Of a DNA stretch of 64,000 nt, positions 34,747-44,514 are shown in pieces (positions within the stretch are counted from its first letter, which is position 1; each line of letters opens with the position of its first letter). Position numbers and translations under genes: made by a program. The notes under the pieces were generated by a model that made no database searches, was not told the DNA's origin, and worked only from the letters and a program-made list of their open reading frames with translations. The stretch is from Dyadobacter sp. CECT 9275 (lineage in GTDB: Bacteria; Bacteroidota; Bacteroidia; Cytophagales; Spirosomataceae). The stretch is from assembly GCF_907164905.1 (NCBI RefSeq), contig NZ_CAJRAF010000001.1:124001-188000 (forward strand), written 5' to 3'.

Positions 34747-35943
34747 TTATATTAAATTCAACAGCGATTGAAATTTACTTTTAAGGTCTTTGTCTGGTAC
34801 CAGCTGGAACCATGAGGCCAGTACCAAAACGGCAAAAAGTAATTTGGAATATCTGCTTATGGCATATTCCGAAAGATAAAGTAAAAGAGCCCAGACCGCC
34901 AGGAAAGTAAAGGGGGCCAGCAGGCGATAACCCGGAGGGTCAAAAGGACTTATGTTCCGAAGGACAAACAGAAATAACAAATAGGCGATGGCCGTTCCGG
35001 CAGCATACCGAACCCAGCTTTCGGTTGTGCCTGCTATCTGATGATCGGTCTTTCGTAAGTTCAGACTGAGCCGGGCAGTAAGGAATATCTGTAGGAACGT
35101 CGCGACCAGGAAAAGTACATCGGACTTTCCGGGGACAAAATCCCGTATAATCAATAATTCGTTGAGCAGGCCTTTTGCGAAAAGAAGGGTAACGGGTAAG
35201 AATCTGAAGGTATCGTCCAGTCGTTCACCGCCATAATAAGAGCCGGTATGCCAATAATTGAGCCACAGGTACCCTCCAAAACAGATAAGCCATAAAAGAG
35301 ACAGCATTAGAAAAAAAAATGCGCGGAGACTAGTGTGCTTTAAAGCGGAATAGATACCCGCAAGAACGGTAAGCATAATGATAAAGATACCGGCGTAACG
35401 GATCAGCATCAGCAGCGTACCCAGCAGAAAAAGAATTAGGAAATCACGGAAAGCCGGTTGTCCCGGCTTTGTCATATTCCGTACAAAATGGTAAAACCAG
35501 CTAAACAGGACCATCAGAAACAAGGGTTCAGACCAGGTGTGCGCCCAAAGCTTGAGGAAGGACCCGAGCAGTAACAGGGTACCCATAAACAACGCTTTGC
35601 TTTCACCAAACCATTTTCTGAGGCTTAGCAGCCAGATGGCGGAGGCAATAAGGTTTAGCACCTTTGAAGCCCAGAGCACATTTAAACTAGTCATGAAAGA
35701 CACCATGGCGATGAGGCTGGAATAGCCCATCGGGTAAATTCCGTTCCATATCAGCACATTGTTCTGTCGGATACGGTAACCTTCTCCACCCAGCAACCGC
35801 GAGGCCGACTCCAGGTAAAGGTGGGAGTCAATGGTTGTATAATGATTGGGATTAATGGCAGCAAGAAACAATACCAGTCCGCATTGTAAAGTCCATAAAA
35901 GGAACAGTAAAAAAGAAGGAGGAAATCTGGTTCCTGGTATCAT
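34747..35943 (-). CDS. GT-C-type membrane glycosyltransferase, unknown
   Basis: 398 residues, about ten or eleven membrane helices. The first periplasmic loop holds 'NHYTTIDSHLYLESASRLLGG' near residue 33; Asp in this place is the usual donor-binding residue of GT-C enzymes. 'NGIYPMGYSSLIAM' near 68 is typical of the PMT/DUF2029-like relatives. It probably transfers a sugar from a polyprenyl-phosphate carrier. Its end is about 90 bases from the DUF4290 start and its start about 80 bases from the end of the PorU-like gene, all on the minus strand, so it may be co-transcribed with the surface protein upstream. Glycosylation of that protein would be speculation. Confidence 0.65.
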   Translation of the reverse strand: MIPGTRFPPSFLLFLLWTLQCGLVLFLAAINPNHYTTIDSHLYLESASRLLGGEGYRIRQNNVLIWNGIYPMGYSSLIAMVSFMTSLNVLWASKVLNLIASAIWLLSLRKWFGESKALFMGTLLLLGSFLKLWAHTWSEPLFLMVLFSWFYHFVRNMTKPGQPAFRDFLILFLLGTLLMLIRYAGIFIIMLTVLAGIYSALKHTSLRAFFFLMLSLLWLICFGGYLWLNYWHTGSYYGGERLDDTFRFLPVTLLFAKGLLNELLIIRDFVPGKSDVLFLVATFLQIFLTARLSLNLRKTDHQIAGTTESWVRYAAGTAIAYLLFLFVLRNISPFDPPGYRLLAPFTFLAVWALLLYLSEYAISRYSKLLFAVLVLASWFQLVPDKDLKSKFQSLLNLI

Positions 35944-36025
35944 ATACGTGCAGACGGCTGAAATAAATCCCCGGTTCTTAACTGTTCAGTAAATCTGCTG
36001 AATGAATAAACAGTACCATGGGAAA

Positions 36026-39000
36026 TCAGGGCATCCATATTAATTTCCCTTTTGTTGCATAACCGGGATAGTCGGCGTCTTTGCTCTTTAAAGTCATTTT
36101 GTAAAAATATATACCTGAACTGAGTTTGATAGGTTGCCAGTGCCACTCATTTTTTCCCAGATGAGGCATAATGTCCTGATTTTTGATCAGCTGTCCCAGT
36201 TTGTTCCAGATGCTTATCGTCCATATTTCAGGAGGAATTTCTCCGGTAATATCCATTGTAAAACGGAACCAGTGCGCGGAAGGGTTAGGATAAACAGTAC
36301 CCGCAAAAGAGGCAGAGGTAATCACACGGAAAAAAATCTCATAAACCGGTGCCTGGTTTTTGCTCAGGTCGCTGGTATATACCTGTAATTTATAGCGTCC
36401 GGCGGTCAGCGGTGCGGGTAAAGTAAGGCCAATCAGCAGACCATTTTCAGGGTCAACCTGCAGGCTTGCATTCGTTAATGAAATTTTTCTGGCAGCACAG
36501 CCAGTGCAGTCCTCAGTCAGCCATATCTCGGTGCCTGTTGTATCTGAACGCTGCATAAAGGGATTTTCATCAACGATCTGAACGCGTATCTGCGGCTGGG
36601 GAGAAACAACTTCGTTATTTAAAATACTGCGTCCGTCAACCATTACCGTCACTACGGGCGGAAGGCGGTCGGGGATCACTTCGAAGCCGAAGGAAAGCGT
36701 ATTGTTTGCATACACCGTTTCGGGCAACCGCATATTGTTGAATACTAACGTGATCTGCTGGGGGCCTTCTTTGTCGAGCGTTTCAAATTCTAGCTGGATA
36801 TTCCTGGTTTCCTGTGCTTCTACAGGTGCTATCCGCAAGGTTTGCTCAACCGATACAAGTTTGTTTTTTGTGGTTATCAATACGGATACCGAATCGGAGA
36901 AGCCAAAATCGGTGATGTTACGAAACGATAGGGTGGCCCGGTAAATGTTACCCTGTGCAATTGCTGCCGGGAGCGTAGTGGGTAAAATGATTACCTCCGG
37001 CGTTTTTACAACGGGCAGATCGGTGCCGGGAATGTAGGTAATGGATCTTGTTTCGGAAGGTCTTAGCTGGTCTCCCTGCATATAAACCCTCCAGTAATAT
37101 TTCCCTGCTTCGGCTCCGGGCTGATCAATTTTATGCACCGCTATGAATTCCTTTGCACTGACAGTACTTCTGCGGACCTCGTTTTCGGGGAATGCGCTGT
37201 TTTTACTCCATTCAAAGATGACGGTACCATTGGGCTTATCTTCCGTTGTTTGGGCGACCAAGTCAATTTGCAAGGTATTGGTTTGATAATCTTTTACCGG
37301 TAACAAAGGGATGGCTCCGCCTTCCTTAATGGCTAGCGTTGAGGTCAATACATTGTTACTTTTGTTTTCCTCGTCCAATAAGGCTGAGGGATCAATTGAA
37401 AAGATCCAGGTTTCATCTCCCCCCGTGGTGCTTTTATTGGGAATAGTAAAGGATAACGTGTCGGCGTGGGGCATTGCATCCATTTCCCATTGATCTTCAA
37501 AAAGGGTTACTGTTTCCTTGGTCCGCCTGACCGACACCCGGATCTTTTCCTTTCGGAATCTTCCATTATTGGCAACTGCAATACGGACTCTGACGGAATC
37601 ACTCCAGGCGGTCAGCGCTCGTCCCGATGGGTCGGAGAAAACCAATGTAGAAGAGTCCCATACATAATCAGGTTTGGAAGCCGGGAAAATCCTGATGGCG
37701 GGGTCGCCCTGCAGGTTCATCTGCTGGCTGGTGATACCGTCCGTCACGCCGGGGTACCTGGCAATATTTCTCCTGATTGCTTCTTTCTGGATCAGACCGA
37801 AAGGCTGCGAAGTAAAAGATCGGTCGGCCAATACGTCGTAAAAGGAATCGGAATACCGTTTTAAAGCAGAAACCAGTCCATTGTGGGTGTGAGCGAGGAA
37901 TAGTACGGCTCCGTTTGATGGCGACAGGATCCAGTCGTTGCTGATGGTGGCAGCACTATAATAGATGTTGCCCAATGCACAGCCATTTACCAGCACGGCC
38001 GGGTAGAACGGGTTGTTTTTGTAATTTCTTTTTGTATCCGAGGCGAAGCCGATATCAATATCCGAAACGTTCAGGCTGGAATGCCCGAACAACGTGAGCA
38101 GTGCCACCCCATTATTCACCTCTTCGTAAATGGGGAATTCCTCAACGGGTTCGTCCGTCTTTTTGGAAATGGTCCTGAATTTTGCAGCCAGCGATGTGCC
38201 CTGTACTCTTCTCTCAAACGAATTGACATACTCTTTAAAAACAGGTAATTCCGCCGCCGAGCGTCCGCCGCTCAGGTGCAGGATGTTCTTGCGCCATGCT
38301 GCAGAGGCAGGCTGAGCCTCCAGGTTTCTGACCTTCTCAAGGTATCTCCTCACATCTTCAGCGCTGGCTGCATTGAGACGCCCCACAGGTACCAGTGGTA
38401 CATAGGTTCCGCTACCGTTCAGGTTCATGGAAAGTGCTACGTCGGAGCCTGGCCAGCCTGCGTTGGGTACCATATCGGCTTGTCGGGCATTCGCCTGTTT
38501 ACGGGCTGTTTGGGGATCAATGGAGCGGCCTATCAGGAAAACAAATTGAAGGGATGCGTTTTTGTGCAGCCAGGCAATCATGTTACGGATCCCCCCGGGG
38601 CCTGGTTCGCCGTAGTTGAAGCGGTCGTAAACTTCTTCGCTGTTTACAATATACGGCAGGTAACTCCCGCCTTGTTCGGAAGAGCGGTAGGTTGCATACG
38701 CCAGGACAGGATCGGTACCATTAATTTTTTGACGTACCGCCGGGTGGGTGATAATGAGATAGTTGATTTTAGTGTCACGCAGATCGCCAAATCGGACGAC
38801 CCTCGGAGCCGGGATTTTCAAAGCCTGCCTGACCGCCACAATCCTTGCCGTATGCTGTAAGGATATACCTGCCACCGGTTTGATCTCCTTTGCTGTGTAC
38901 AGATCCGAAATATCATAAAACTGCCAGGCGGTTTCGGCTGCCAGGTTCCATTTTGCCTGGTTCGGCAAATTGAAATAAAATTCTTTCTGCGGGCCTGTCC

Positions 39001-39940
39001 CGGATAGAACCGATTTTTGAGGGTACCTCAACCGGGCATAAGACAGTGAAACCGTACCGGTATTCTGAAGAGGAACAATTGAAATTTTTATGGTGCCGTC
39101 CGGGTTCACATCTTCGGCCGCCAATGTGGTCCTGAAAGTTCCGGAAGCATAGTTGAGGAGCTTAAAGGAACCGAGTTTTCGTCCTTTCGCGGTAGTGGTA
39201 CCCGTCCATACTTCAATTTCGTGATTCCCGGCCGACCTGCCTACTATGACAAGTTCAGCCACCGCCCGGTCCATTTTTTCAGCCACCGCATTTTCAGTAG
39301 TAAGTATCGCCGTCGACCAGCTTCCATTACTCACTTCGGGGCCTGTCCAGCCTTCGCCTACATCATAAGTTGTGAGGACGGATCCGTTATCATAAGTACT
39401 GGTTGCCGGATAAAAGTTTCCGGCCGGATAGGATGAAGTGAAAAGCTGACTGGTTTCCGCGTCATTTTCATTGATCGTCTCCTCTGAGCCTGTGTTTGTA
39501 CTTTCTATAATCCGTTTGCCTGCAAGCGTGCCATGCCAGGTGAGGAAATAGGCGGAGGTGTCCGAATAAAGGCTGTAATGCGTGTGTGGCATGTCATCCG
39601 GCTTCACATATAGGGCGGTGTCGAGCGCTCCGTCGTTGCGTTCGCCGTAAAAGCCTATGTAATCCAGGCCGCCGGAATCTTTTTGTTTTACCTCAATAGC
39701 CAGTTCCTTCCCCCTGCGAAACATCTGAAAGCTGGCTGACCGTACCGATTGCAGCGGAATACCTGCCTGTTCAAGTTCCTCCCCGGTGATTCTGTAAAAT
39801 CCAGACTGGACGATTGGAATGCGCAGGTAGGTTTGCTCATGGTTGATCCATTCGTTGCCATAGATCTTTTGAGCATTTGCATGTGAGCAGGCCAGAAAGC
39901 AGCCGCATAAGAATATTTGAAATAATACCTTCCGGACCAT
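36026..39940 (-). CDS. PorU-like C25 cysteine peptidase with T9SS sorting domain
   Basis: 1304 residues with a signal peptide (hydrophobic 6-18, then SHANAQ). Its N-terminal half parallels PorU: beta domain, then a C25 peptidase region with His in 'TLFGHSSLNVSDIDIGF' near 618 and Cys in 'VLVNGCALGNIYY' near 652. Beyond 780 it has several Ig/CARDB-like domains and ends in a type A sorting module ('GTVYPNPSAHWFRFTMDI', final 'KGKLIWMP'). It fits what is sometimes annotated as PorU2, a second putative type IX sortase; whether it is a protease, a sortase or cargo is unknown. It is much longer than PorU at 23980-27375 and only distantly similar. Confidence 0.75.
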   Translation of the reverse strand: MVRKVLFQIFLCGCFLACSHANAQKIYGNEWINHEQTYLRIPIVQSGFYRITGEELEQAGIPLQSVRSASFQMFRRGKELAIEVKQKDSGGLDYIGFYGERNDGALDTALYVKPDDMPHTHYSLYSDTSAYFLTWHGTLAGKRIIESTNTGSEETINENDAETSQLFTSSYPAGNFYPATSTYDNGSVLTTYDVGEGWTGPEVSNGSWSTAILTTENAVAEKMDRAVAELVIVGRSAGNHEIEVWTGTTTAKGRKLGSFKLLNYASGTFRTTLAAEDVNPDGTIKISIVPLQNTGTVSLSYARLRYPQKSVLSGTGPQKEFYFNLPNQAKWNLAAETAWQFYDISDLYTAKEIKPVAGISLQHTARIVAVRQALKIPAPRVVRFGDLRDTKINYLIITHPAVRQKINGTDPVLAYATYRSSEQGGSYLPYIVNSEEVYDRFNYGEPGPGGIRNMIAWLHKNASLQFVFLIGRSIDPQTARKQANARQADMVPNAGWPGSDVALSMNLNGSGTYVPLVPVGRLNAASAEDVRRYLEKVRNLEAQPASAAWRKNILHLSGGRSAAELPVFKEYVNSFERRVQGTSLAAKFRTISKKTDEPVEEFPIYEEVNNGVALLTLFGHSSLNVSDIDIGFASDTKRNYKNNPFYPAVLVNGCALGNIYYSAATISNDWILSPSNGAVLFLAHTHNGLVSALKRYSDSFYDVLADRSFTSQPFGLIQKEAIRRNIARYPGVTDGITSQQMNLQGDPAIRIFPASKPDYVWDSSTLVFSDPSGRALTAWSDSVRVRIAVANNGRFRKEKIRVSVRRTKETVTLFEDQWEMDAMPHADTLSFTIPNKSTTGGDETWIFSIDPSALLDEENKSNNVLTSTLAIKEGGAIPLLPVKDYQTNTLQIDLVAQTTEDKPNGTVIFEWSKNSAFPENEVRRSTVSAKEFIAVHKIDQPGAEAGKYYWRVYMQGDQLRPSETRSITYIPGTDLPVVKTPEVIILPTTLPAAIAQGNIYRATLSFRNITDFGFSDSVSVLITTKNKLVSVEQTLRIAPVEAQETRNIQLEFETLDKEGPQQITLVFNNMRLPETVYANNTLSFGFEVIPDRLPPVVTVMVDGRSILNNEVVSPQPQIRVQIVDENPFMQRSDTTGTEIWLTEDCTGCAARKISLTNASLQVDPENGLLIGLTLPAPLTAGRYKLQVYTSDLSKNQAPVYEIFFRVITSASFAGTVYPNPSAHWFRFTMDITGEIPPEIWTISIWNKLGQLIKNQDIMPHLGKNEWHWQPIKLSSGIYFYKMTLKSKDADYPGYATKGKLIWMP

Positions 39941-39962
39941 GAGTGTTATTTAAACTTGCAAA

Positions 39963-40475
39963 TCAGGACTGCCGACCCGGTATTTTTCGATCATAAATAT
40001 TCATTGAAAAGGAATAAACATGCCTTTCGTCGGTACCATGATATTCAGACGAAGTAAGTTCCCATTCATCACTATTCACCTGGGGAAAAAAAGCATCGCC
40101 TTCCAGATGCGCATGTACAACGGTCAGGTACAGCCGTTCGGCAAGATGTATGGCTTCTTTGAAAACAGTTGCGCCGCCCAGGATGAATGCCTCCGGCTCC
40201 TCCTCCAAAAGCGCAAGTGCCTCATCTAGGCTTGCAGCATATTCAACACCGGCTGTTTCTTTTTTCTCGGAACTAAGGACTATATTGCGGTATGGAGAGT
40301 GCAGTGCATCGGGCGCTTCATAACTTTTTCGGCCCATGATAAAAGGCTTGCCATTGGTTACTTTACGGAAGTGCTCCCACTCGTCCGGAAGGTGCCAGGG
40401 CAAACTGTTGTTGATCCCGATTACCCGGTTTTCGCTCATTGCCGCAATCAGATACACGCGTGTTTTTTTATCCAA
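39963..40475 (-). CDS. folA: Dihydrofolate reductase
   Basis: 170 residues, normal length. 'LIAAMSENRVIGINNSLPWHLPDEWEHF' at the N-terminus carries the folate-binding Trp and the acidic residue (Asp near 31); 'GKPFIMGRKSYEA' and 'FILGGATVFKEAI' are the NADPH-binding segments. It reduces dihydrofolate to tetrahydrofolate. Located 22 bases upstream of the PorU-like gene on the same strand. Confidence 0.95.
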   Translation of the reverse strand: MDKKTRVYLIAAMSENRVIGINNSLPWHLPDEWEHFRKVTNGKPFIMGRKSYEAPDALHSPYRNIVLSSEKKETAGVEYAASLDEALALLEEEPEAFILGGATVFKEAIHLAERLYLTVVHAHLEGDAFFPQVNSDEWELTSSEYHGTDERHVYSFSMNIYDRKIPGRQS

Positions 40476-40604
40476 AACAGTAAGAAGTTAGCCGAAAATT
40501 TTCCAAAATATACTTCAAATCATTTAGGTTTAAAATAGATGCCTTTTTTTTGCCGGTCACCCCGCTATGTTGCCATTCATACTTTCTTTATAATTTTTTA
40601 ACAT

Positions 40605-40641
40605 GGTACCTTGCATCGCAAAGTACCTGTGTATACCTTTG
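40605..40641 (+). promoter_or_regulatory. Promoter with near-perfect palindrome, likely PadR operator
   Basis: GGTACCTTGC-atc-GCAAAGTACC (40605-40627) has 10-bp arms with one mismatch. Its centre contains the −33 element TTG (40611-40613); TACCTTTG (40634-40641) is the −7 element 20 bases later. A dyad covering the −33 box fits repression by the PadR protein encoded just downstream. Binding is an inference. Confidence 0.6.
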
Positions 40642-40712
40642 TATGGTAGTAAGGAAGATAAGCTTGCTATTAGCCATGAACTTATTTTATTTAATTAACA
40701 GATGAAACCAAT

Positions 40713-41078
40713 ATGAATATTGAAAATGCCCAGGTGCAGATGCGCAAAGGAATCCTGGAATTCTGCATACTGCATATCATATCCCGGGGGGAAGTATATG
40801 CCTCGGATATGTTGGATGAGCTCACTTCGGCAAGGATCATGGTGGTGGAAGGCACCCTGTACCCGTTGCTGACAAGGTTAAAAAATTCGGGTTGGCTGGA
40901 TTATAAATGGGTAGAGTCCTCGTCGGGGCCCCCGCGCAAATATTATGTTTTGACAGAAGAGGGGAAGATTTTTCTCGAGGCTATGCAGGCCACCTGGTTT
41001 GAGCTGGCCGATTCGGTATCAATCGTAATTAAACGGACGGAAGATCTTAGTAAAAACGCAGCATCCAATCCATCCTGA
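40713..41078 (+). CDS. PadR family transcriptional regulator
   Basis: 121 residues. Winged helix at 10-85: 'QMRKGILEFCILHIISRGEVYASDMLDEL', 'VVEGTLYPLLTRLKNSGWLDYKWVESSSGPPRKYYVLTEEGK', which is the PadR signature. The short C-terminal helix is for dimerisation. It is first in an operon with the PspC/GIN protein, 40 bases upstream of it, and a palindrome overlies the common promoter. It probably represses its own operon in response to envelope or membrane stress, as PadR-PspC pairs do elsewhere. Confidence 0.9.
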   Translation: MNIENAQVQMRKGILEFCILHIISRGEVYASDMLDELTSARIMVVEGTLYPLLTRLKNSGWLDYKWVESSSGPPRKYYVLTEEGKIFLEAMQATWFELADSVSIVIKRTEDLSKNAASNPS

Positions 41079-41118
41079 CCCTAACTGATCCACAAAAAGA
41101 TATTTGATTCTTTCAATC

Positions 41119-43641
41119 ATGAAAAAGACTATCAGCATTAATATAGGTGGCGTAATCTTTCATATAGAGGAGGATGGCTACGAAAAACTAAAGAACTACC
41201 TGACCTCTATCCAGCGGTATTTTGCTTCTTTCGCCGACAGCAAGGAAATTGTTTCGGATATTGAAGCGCGGGTGGCCGAGCGGTTCTGGAACAAACAGAA
41301 GTCGGATGGCAAGCAGGTGATCTCCCTGGAAGATGTTGAGGAGCTCATCACGGCCATGGGTACTGTGGCAGACTTTGAAGCCATAGAGCAGGCCGAAGAT
41401 ATCCTGGCTGACCCGCTGGAGACGGCACGGGAAGAAACGTTTACGGCACAGGAAGAACCCAAGGCTTATTCCGAACCTAAAGCGGAAGCGAAAAAACAGC
41501 CTGCAGCAAGCTCCCGGAAATTATTCCGTGACCTGCGCCGGAAACTGATCGGTGGTGTGGCGGCTGGTCTGGCCAATTATTTTACAATTGATCCGATCTG
41601 GGTCCGGCTGGCATTTTTATTTGCAGTGGTAGGCCTTCCTGCCGGATCGGGTATGCTGGATTTTGGTAATGCCGGTGATCTGGCGGGAGTATCAGGATTT
41701 GCCGTGCTGATTTACATTGCCATGTGGATCGCATTTCCGGGGTCCTTAACACTGGAAGAGGATGCAACGGTCAAGAAGTTCTACCGAGATCCGGACCGCA
41801 AGGTGGTAAGTGGTGTGGCGGCAGGGGTTGCATCTTATTTTGGGATAGACTTGGGCGTGGTGCGTTTTCTGTGGGTACTCTCGATACTATTGTTCGGGAC
41901 CGGCGTGATTATTTATATCGTTCTTGGGGTGATAGCGCCTTCGGCCAACACCTTGACTGAAAAAATGGAAATGCAGGGTGAGCCCATCACGCTTTCCAAT
42001 ATTGAATCCAATATTAAACAGAGCCTTGATCCAGATGCAAAGGCTGGTGAGGAACACATTGTTAGCAAAATATTACTGTTGCCTTTTCGTGCCATCGCGC
42101 TGATCATCGGAGCCTTGGGGAAGTTATTAAAGGGGCTTGGCCCGGTGGTGAGGATACTGATAGGCGTAATACTGGTGGGGTTTTCATCCATTTCACTGCT
42201 GACGCTTGTTGTGGGCAGCGCCATTGCCCTGGGACTGATGAATTCGGTACAGTTTGATAACCTGCCGGTACCTTTTATGATATTCCAGGAATTACCGGGA
42301 AGCCTGATTTTATCGGGAATCCTGGTGGCTGCCATTCCTCTGGTTTTCCTTCTCCTGCTCGGGCTGACACTTCTTTCCAATAAAAAGATCGTATCCGGTA
42401 CGGTATGGCTGACACTGGCCGGGCTCTGGATTGTAGGGATCATTGGCGCCACGATTGGCGGTGTGGCTTATCAACGCAATTTCGCAAAACGCGGAGAGGT
42501 GGTTCAGACAACTTTTTACGCCTTACCGACAGGTACCTTAACATTAGATCACAATGGGATTTACGAGGAAGATAATGTGGATTTAGATATTTTTCTTGAA
42601 GGGTATGGTTCATCAGACAGTATTAAACTGGAAAAGACTTTGTTCTCGAGAGGAAGGTCCAGAGAGGAGGCAGAAAAAATGGCACAAAGCATAGAATATG
42701 ATATTACTGTAAACGATTCCCTGTTCCTATTTAAAGAAGGCCCGCAGCGGAGTGCCGGCAGATTCCGGGAGCAGAATGTAGATGCCAAGCTTTTTGTCCC
42801 CTATAACATGCCGTTTGTAATGACCCGGAATTTTTATGAGTCGATGAGCCGCTGGGGAGATAATTATCAGAATATAGGCAAATACGATCTGGAGAATGGG
42901 GAGCTGAACTGGAGAAATCTGAGGTGGGTCATGCGTCGGGATTCAGGGCTAATTTGTACCAATTTTCCCGCAAAATTCCTGAAGCACGATGAAGAACAGG
43001 AGGACGAAAATTATTCATACGACGGAGATGATAACGGAGAAATCGATCTGGGGGAGAGAGGGACTTTTATGAAACAGTTTCCTGTAGGGGATTTCACAAA
43101 GGTTGACCTGGGAGGTGCTTATTCCATCACTCTTAAGCACGGAACAGAATACAGTGTAACAGCAGACGGTGATGAAAAAGACGTGGACGACCTGAAAGTA
43201 AAAGTGGATGGTGGTGTACTGAAAGTAAGTCGCTTCAGTAATTTTTCGCTGCTCGAAGGAAGTAACAAACGCATTGGTTTTGTTATTACTACTCCTCAAC
43301 TGGAAGCGGTAAGTATCTCCGGTGCGAACAAGGCCAGGATATTCGGTTTCAAAGGATTATCAAAACTGGATGTGGATATTTCCGGTGCTTCCCAGTCGGA
43401 GATAAACGTAGAAACCGACCAGCTGCGTGCGGAGATTTCCGGTGCTTCAAAGGTCATATTCAAGGGGTCGGCACGCTCAGCAACGATGGATCTGTCGGGT
43501 GCCTGTAAAGTGGAGGCCACTGAAATGAACATTCAGAATGCAGATGTTTCCGCTTCCGGAGCTTCCAAGGTAAGCCTGGGCCGGGTAAACAATATCAAAA
43601 AGAGCGAAAACGGAGCCAGTAAAATAGAGGTTATAGAGTAA
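41119..43641 (+). CDS. Double PspC-domain membrane protein with C-terminal GIN domain
   Basis: About 840 residues from the ATG at 41119. Residues 1-90 are a cytoplasmic alpha/beta domain ('TISINIGGVIFHIEEDGYEKLKNYL'). PspC domains lie at about 130-205 ('RKLIGGVAAGLANYFTIDPIWVR') and 220-280 ('RKVVSGVAAGVASYFGIDLGVVR'), followed by membrane helices to about 460. Residues 470-640 are extracytoplasmic. Residues 650-840 form a GIN/DUF2807 beta-solenoid with repeated 'SGAS' turns. It links PspC-type envelope-stress sensing with an extracytoplasmic solenoid. It follows the PadR gene, and a second, secreted GIN protein follows it. Confidence 0.85.
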   Translation: MKKTISINIGGVIFHIEEDGYEKLKNYLTSIQRYFASFADSKEIVSDIEARVAERFWNKQKSDGKQVISLEDVEELITAMGTVADFEAIEQAEDILADPLETAREETFTAQEEPKAYSEPKAEAKKQPAASSRKLFRDLRRKLIGGVAAGLANYFTIDPIWVRLAFLFAVVGLPAGSGMLDFGNAGDLAGVSGFAVLIYIAMWIAFPGSLTLEEDATVKKFYRDPDRKVVSGVAAGVASYFGIDLGVVRFLWVLSILLFGTGVIIYIVLGVIAPSANTLTEKMEMQGEPITLSNIESNIKQSLDPDAKAGEEHIVSKILLLPFRAIALIIGALGKLLKGLGPVVRILIGVILVGFSSISLLTLVVGSAIALGLMNSVQFDNLPVPFMIFQELPGSLILSGILVAAIPLVFLLLLGLTLLSNKKIVSGTVWLTLAGLWIVGIIGATIGGVAYQRNFAKRGEVVQTTFYALPTGTLTLDHNGIYEEDNVDLDIFLEGYGSSDSIKLEKTLFSRGRSREEAEKMAQSIEYDITVNDSLFLFKEGPQRSAGRFREQNVDAKLFVPYNMPFVMTRNFYESMSRWGDNYQNIGKYDLENGELNWRNLRWVMRRDSGLICTNFPAKFLKHDEEQEDENYSYDGDDNGEIDLGERGTFMKQFPVGDFTKVDLGGAYSITLKHGTEYSVTADGDEKDVDDLKVKVDGGVLKVSRFSNFSLLEGSNKRIGFVITTPQLEAVSISGANKARIFGFKGLSKLDVDISGASQSEINVETDQLRAEISGASKVIFKGSARSATMDLSGACKVEATEMNIQNADVSASGASKVSLGRVNNIKKSENGASKIEVIE

Positions 43642-43752
43642 AGCTCTGGCACCGGCTAAAGTATGATCGGCGGAAGTTTCAGTAATTTTTAATTTTCGTG
43701 CAACATTTTACAGCATATACACATCTAATAGTCGGATAAAAATAAACCTACC

Positions 43753-44439
43753 ATGAAAAAAACAATTGCTACCTTCATGATGCTCGTCGCTGTTACAGCT
43801 GTAACAATGGCGCAGGATACCCGAAAATTTTCAGTATCCGACTTTGATAAACTTTCGATGGGAAGTGCATTCAGGATAGAAGTTAAACAGGGAAAGGAAT
43901 ACAGCGTCGTCACCAGCGGGAGAAGAGAAGATCTGGATGATCTGAGTGCTTTAGTAAAAGGAGGTGTGCTTAAATTAGGGTATAAATCCGGAGGCTGGAA
44001 TAACAATCATAAATCCGTCACCGTAAATATCACCATGCCGACATTGGAAGGAGTAGATTTTTCCGGCGCAAGCAGGGCCAATGTTTCTGCCTTCACGGGT
44101 GCCAAGCAGATGGTTATTGAGGTATCCGGTGCTTCCCAGGTAACGATGGACTTCTCGGCACCAAAGGTAACTTTCGACCTTTCGGGAGCTTCGTCACTCA
44201 TTCTTACAGGCTCGTGTAACGTGCTGAACGGCGAGGTTTCAGGCGCATCTTCTTTTAAAGGGAGAGATTTCAGTAGCAAAGAGGTAAATATTGATGCATC
44301 GGGTGCCAGCAGTGCTTATGTAATGGCCAGTAATGTGATTCACGCCGAAGCCAGTGGCGCCAGCAGAGTAAGGTATTCAGGTGCAGCAAAAGATATCCAT
44401 TCCAGTAGTTCGGGTGCCAGTTCGGTTAAGAGGGACTAG
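43753..44439 (+). CDS. Secreted GIN-domain (DUF2807) protein
   Basis: 228 residues with a signal peptide (MKKTIATFMMLVAVTAVTMAQ). The mature part is one GIN/DUF2807 domain, a right-handed solenoid with a regular 'SGAS' turn about every 20 residues (FSGASRAN, VSGASQVT, LSGASSLI, VSGASSFK, ASGASSAY, ASGASRVR). It closely resembles the C-terminal domain of the upstream PspC protein, so domain duplication is likely. Probably periplasmic or outer-membrane associated; function unknown. Last gene of the PadR operon. Confidence 0.85.
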   Translation: MKKTIATFMMLVAVTAVTMAQDTRKFSVSDFDKLSMGSAFRIEVKQGKEYSVVTSGRREDLDDLSALVKGGVLKLGYKSGGWNNNHKSVTVNITMPTLEGVDFSGASRANVSAFTGAKQMVIEVSGASQVTMDFSAPKVTFDLSGASSLILTGSCNVLNGEVSGASSFKGRDFSSKEVNIDASGASSAYVMASNVIHAEASGASRVRYSGAAKDIHSSSSGASSVKRD

Positions 44440-44464
44440 CTGCAATAGTGATTATGAATAAAGG

Positions 44465-44490
44465 AGCCGGTTTTTACCGACTTTTTTTTC
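44465..44490 (+). terminator. Terminator of the PadR-PspC-GIN operon
   Basis: AG-c-CGGT pairs with ACCG-a-CT around TTTT (44465-44482), followed by an uninterrupted T-run. It lies 25 bases after the GIN gene and just outside the insertion sequence. Confidence 0.6.
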
Positions 44491-44514
44491 TGAAAGTCTC
44501 TTCTGAACCCGAAT

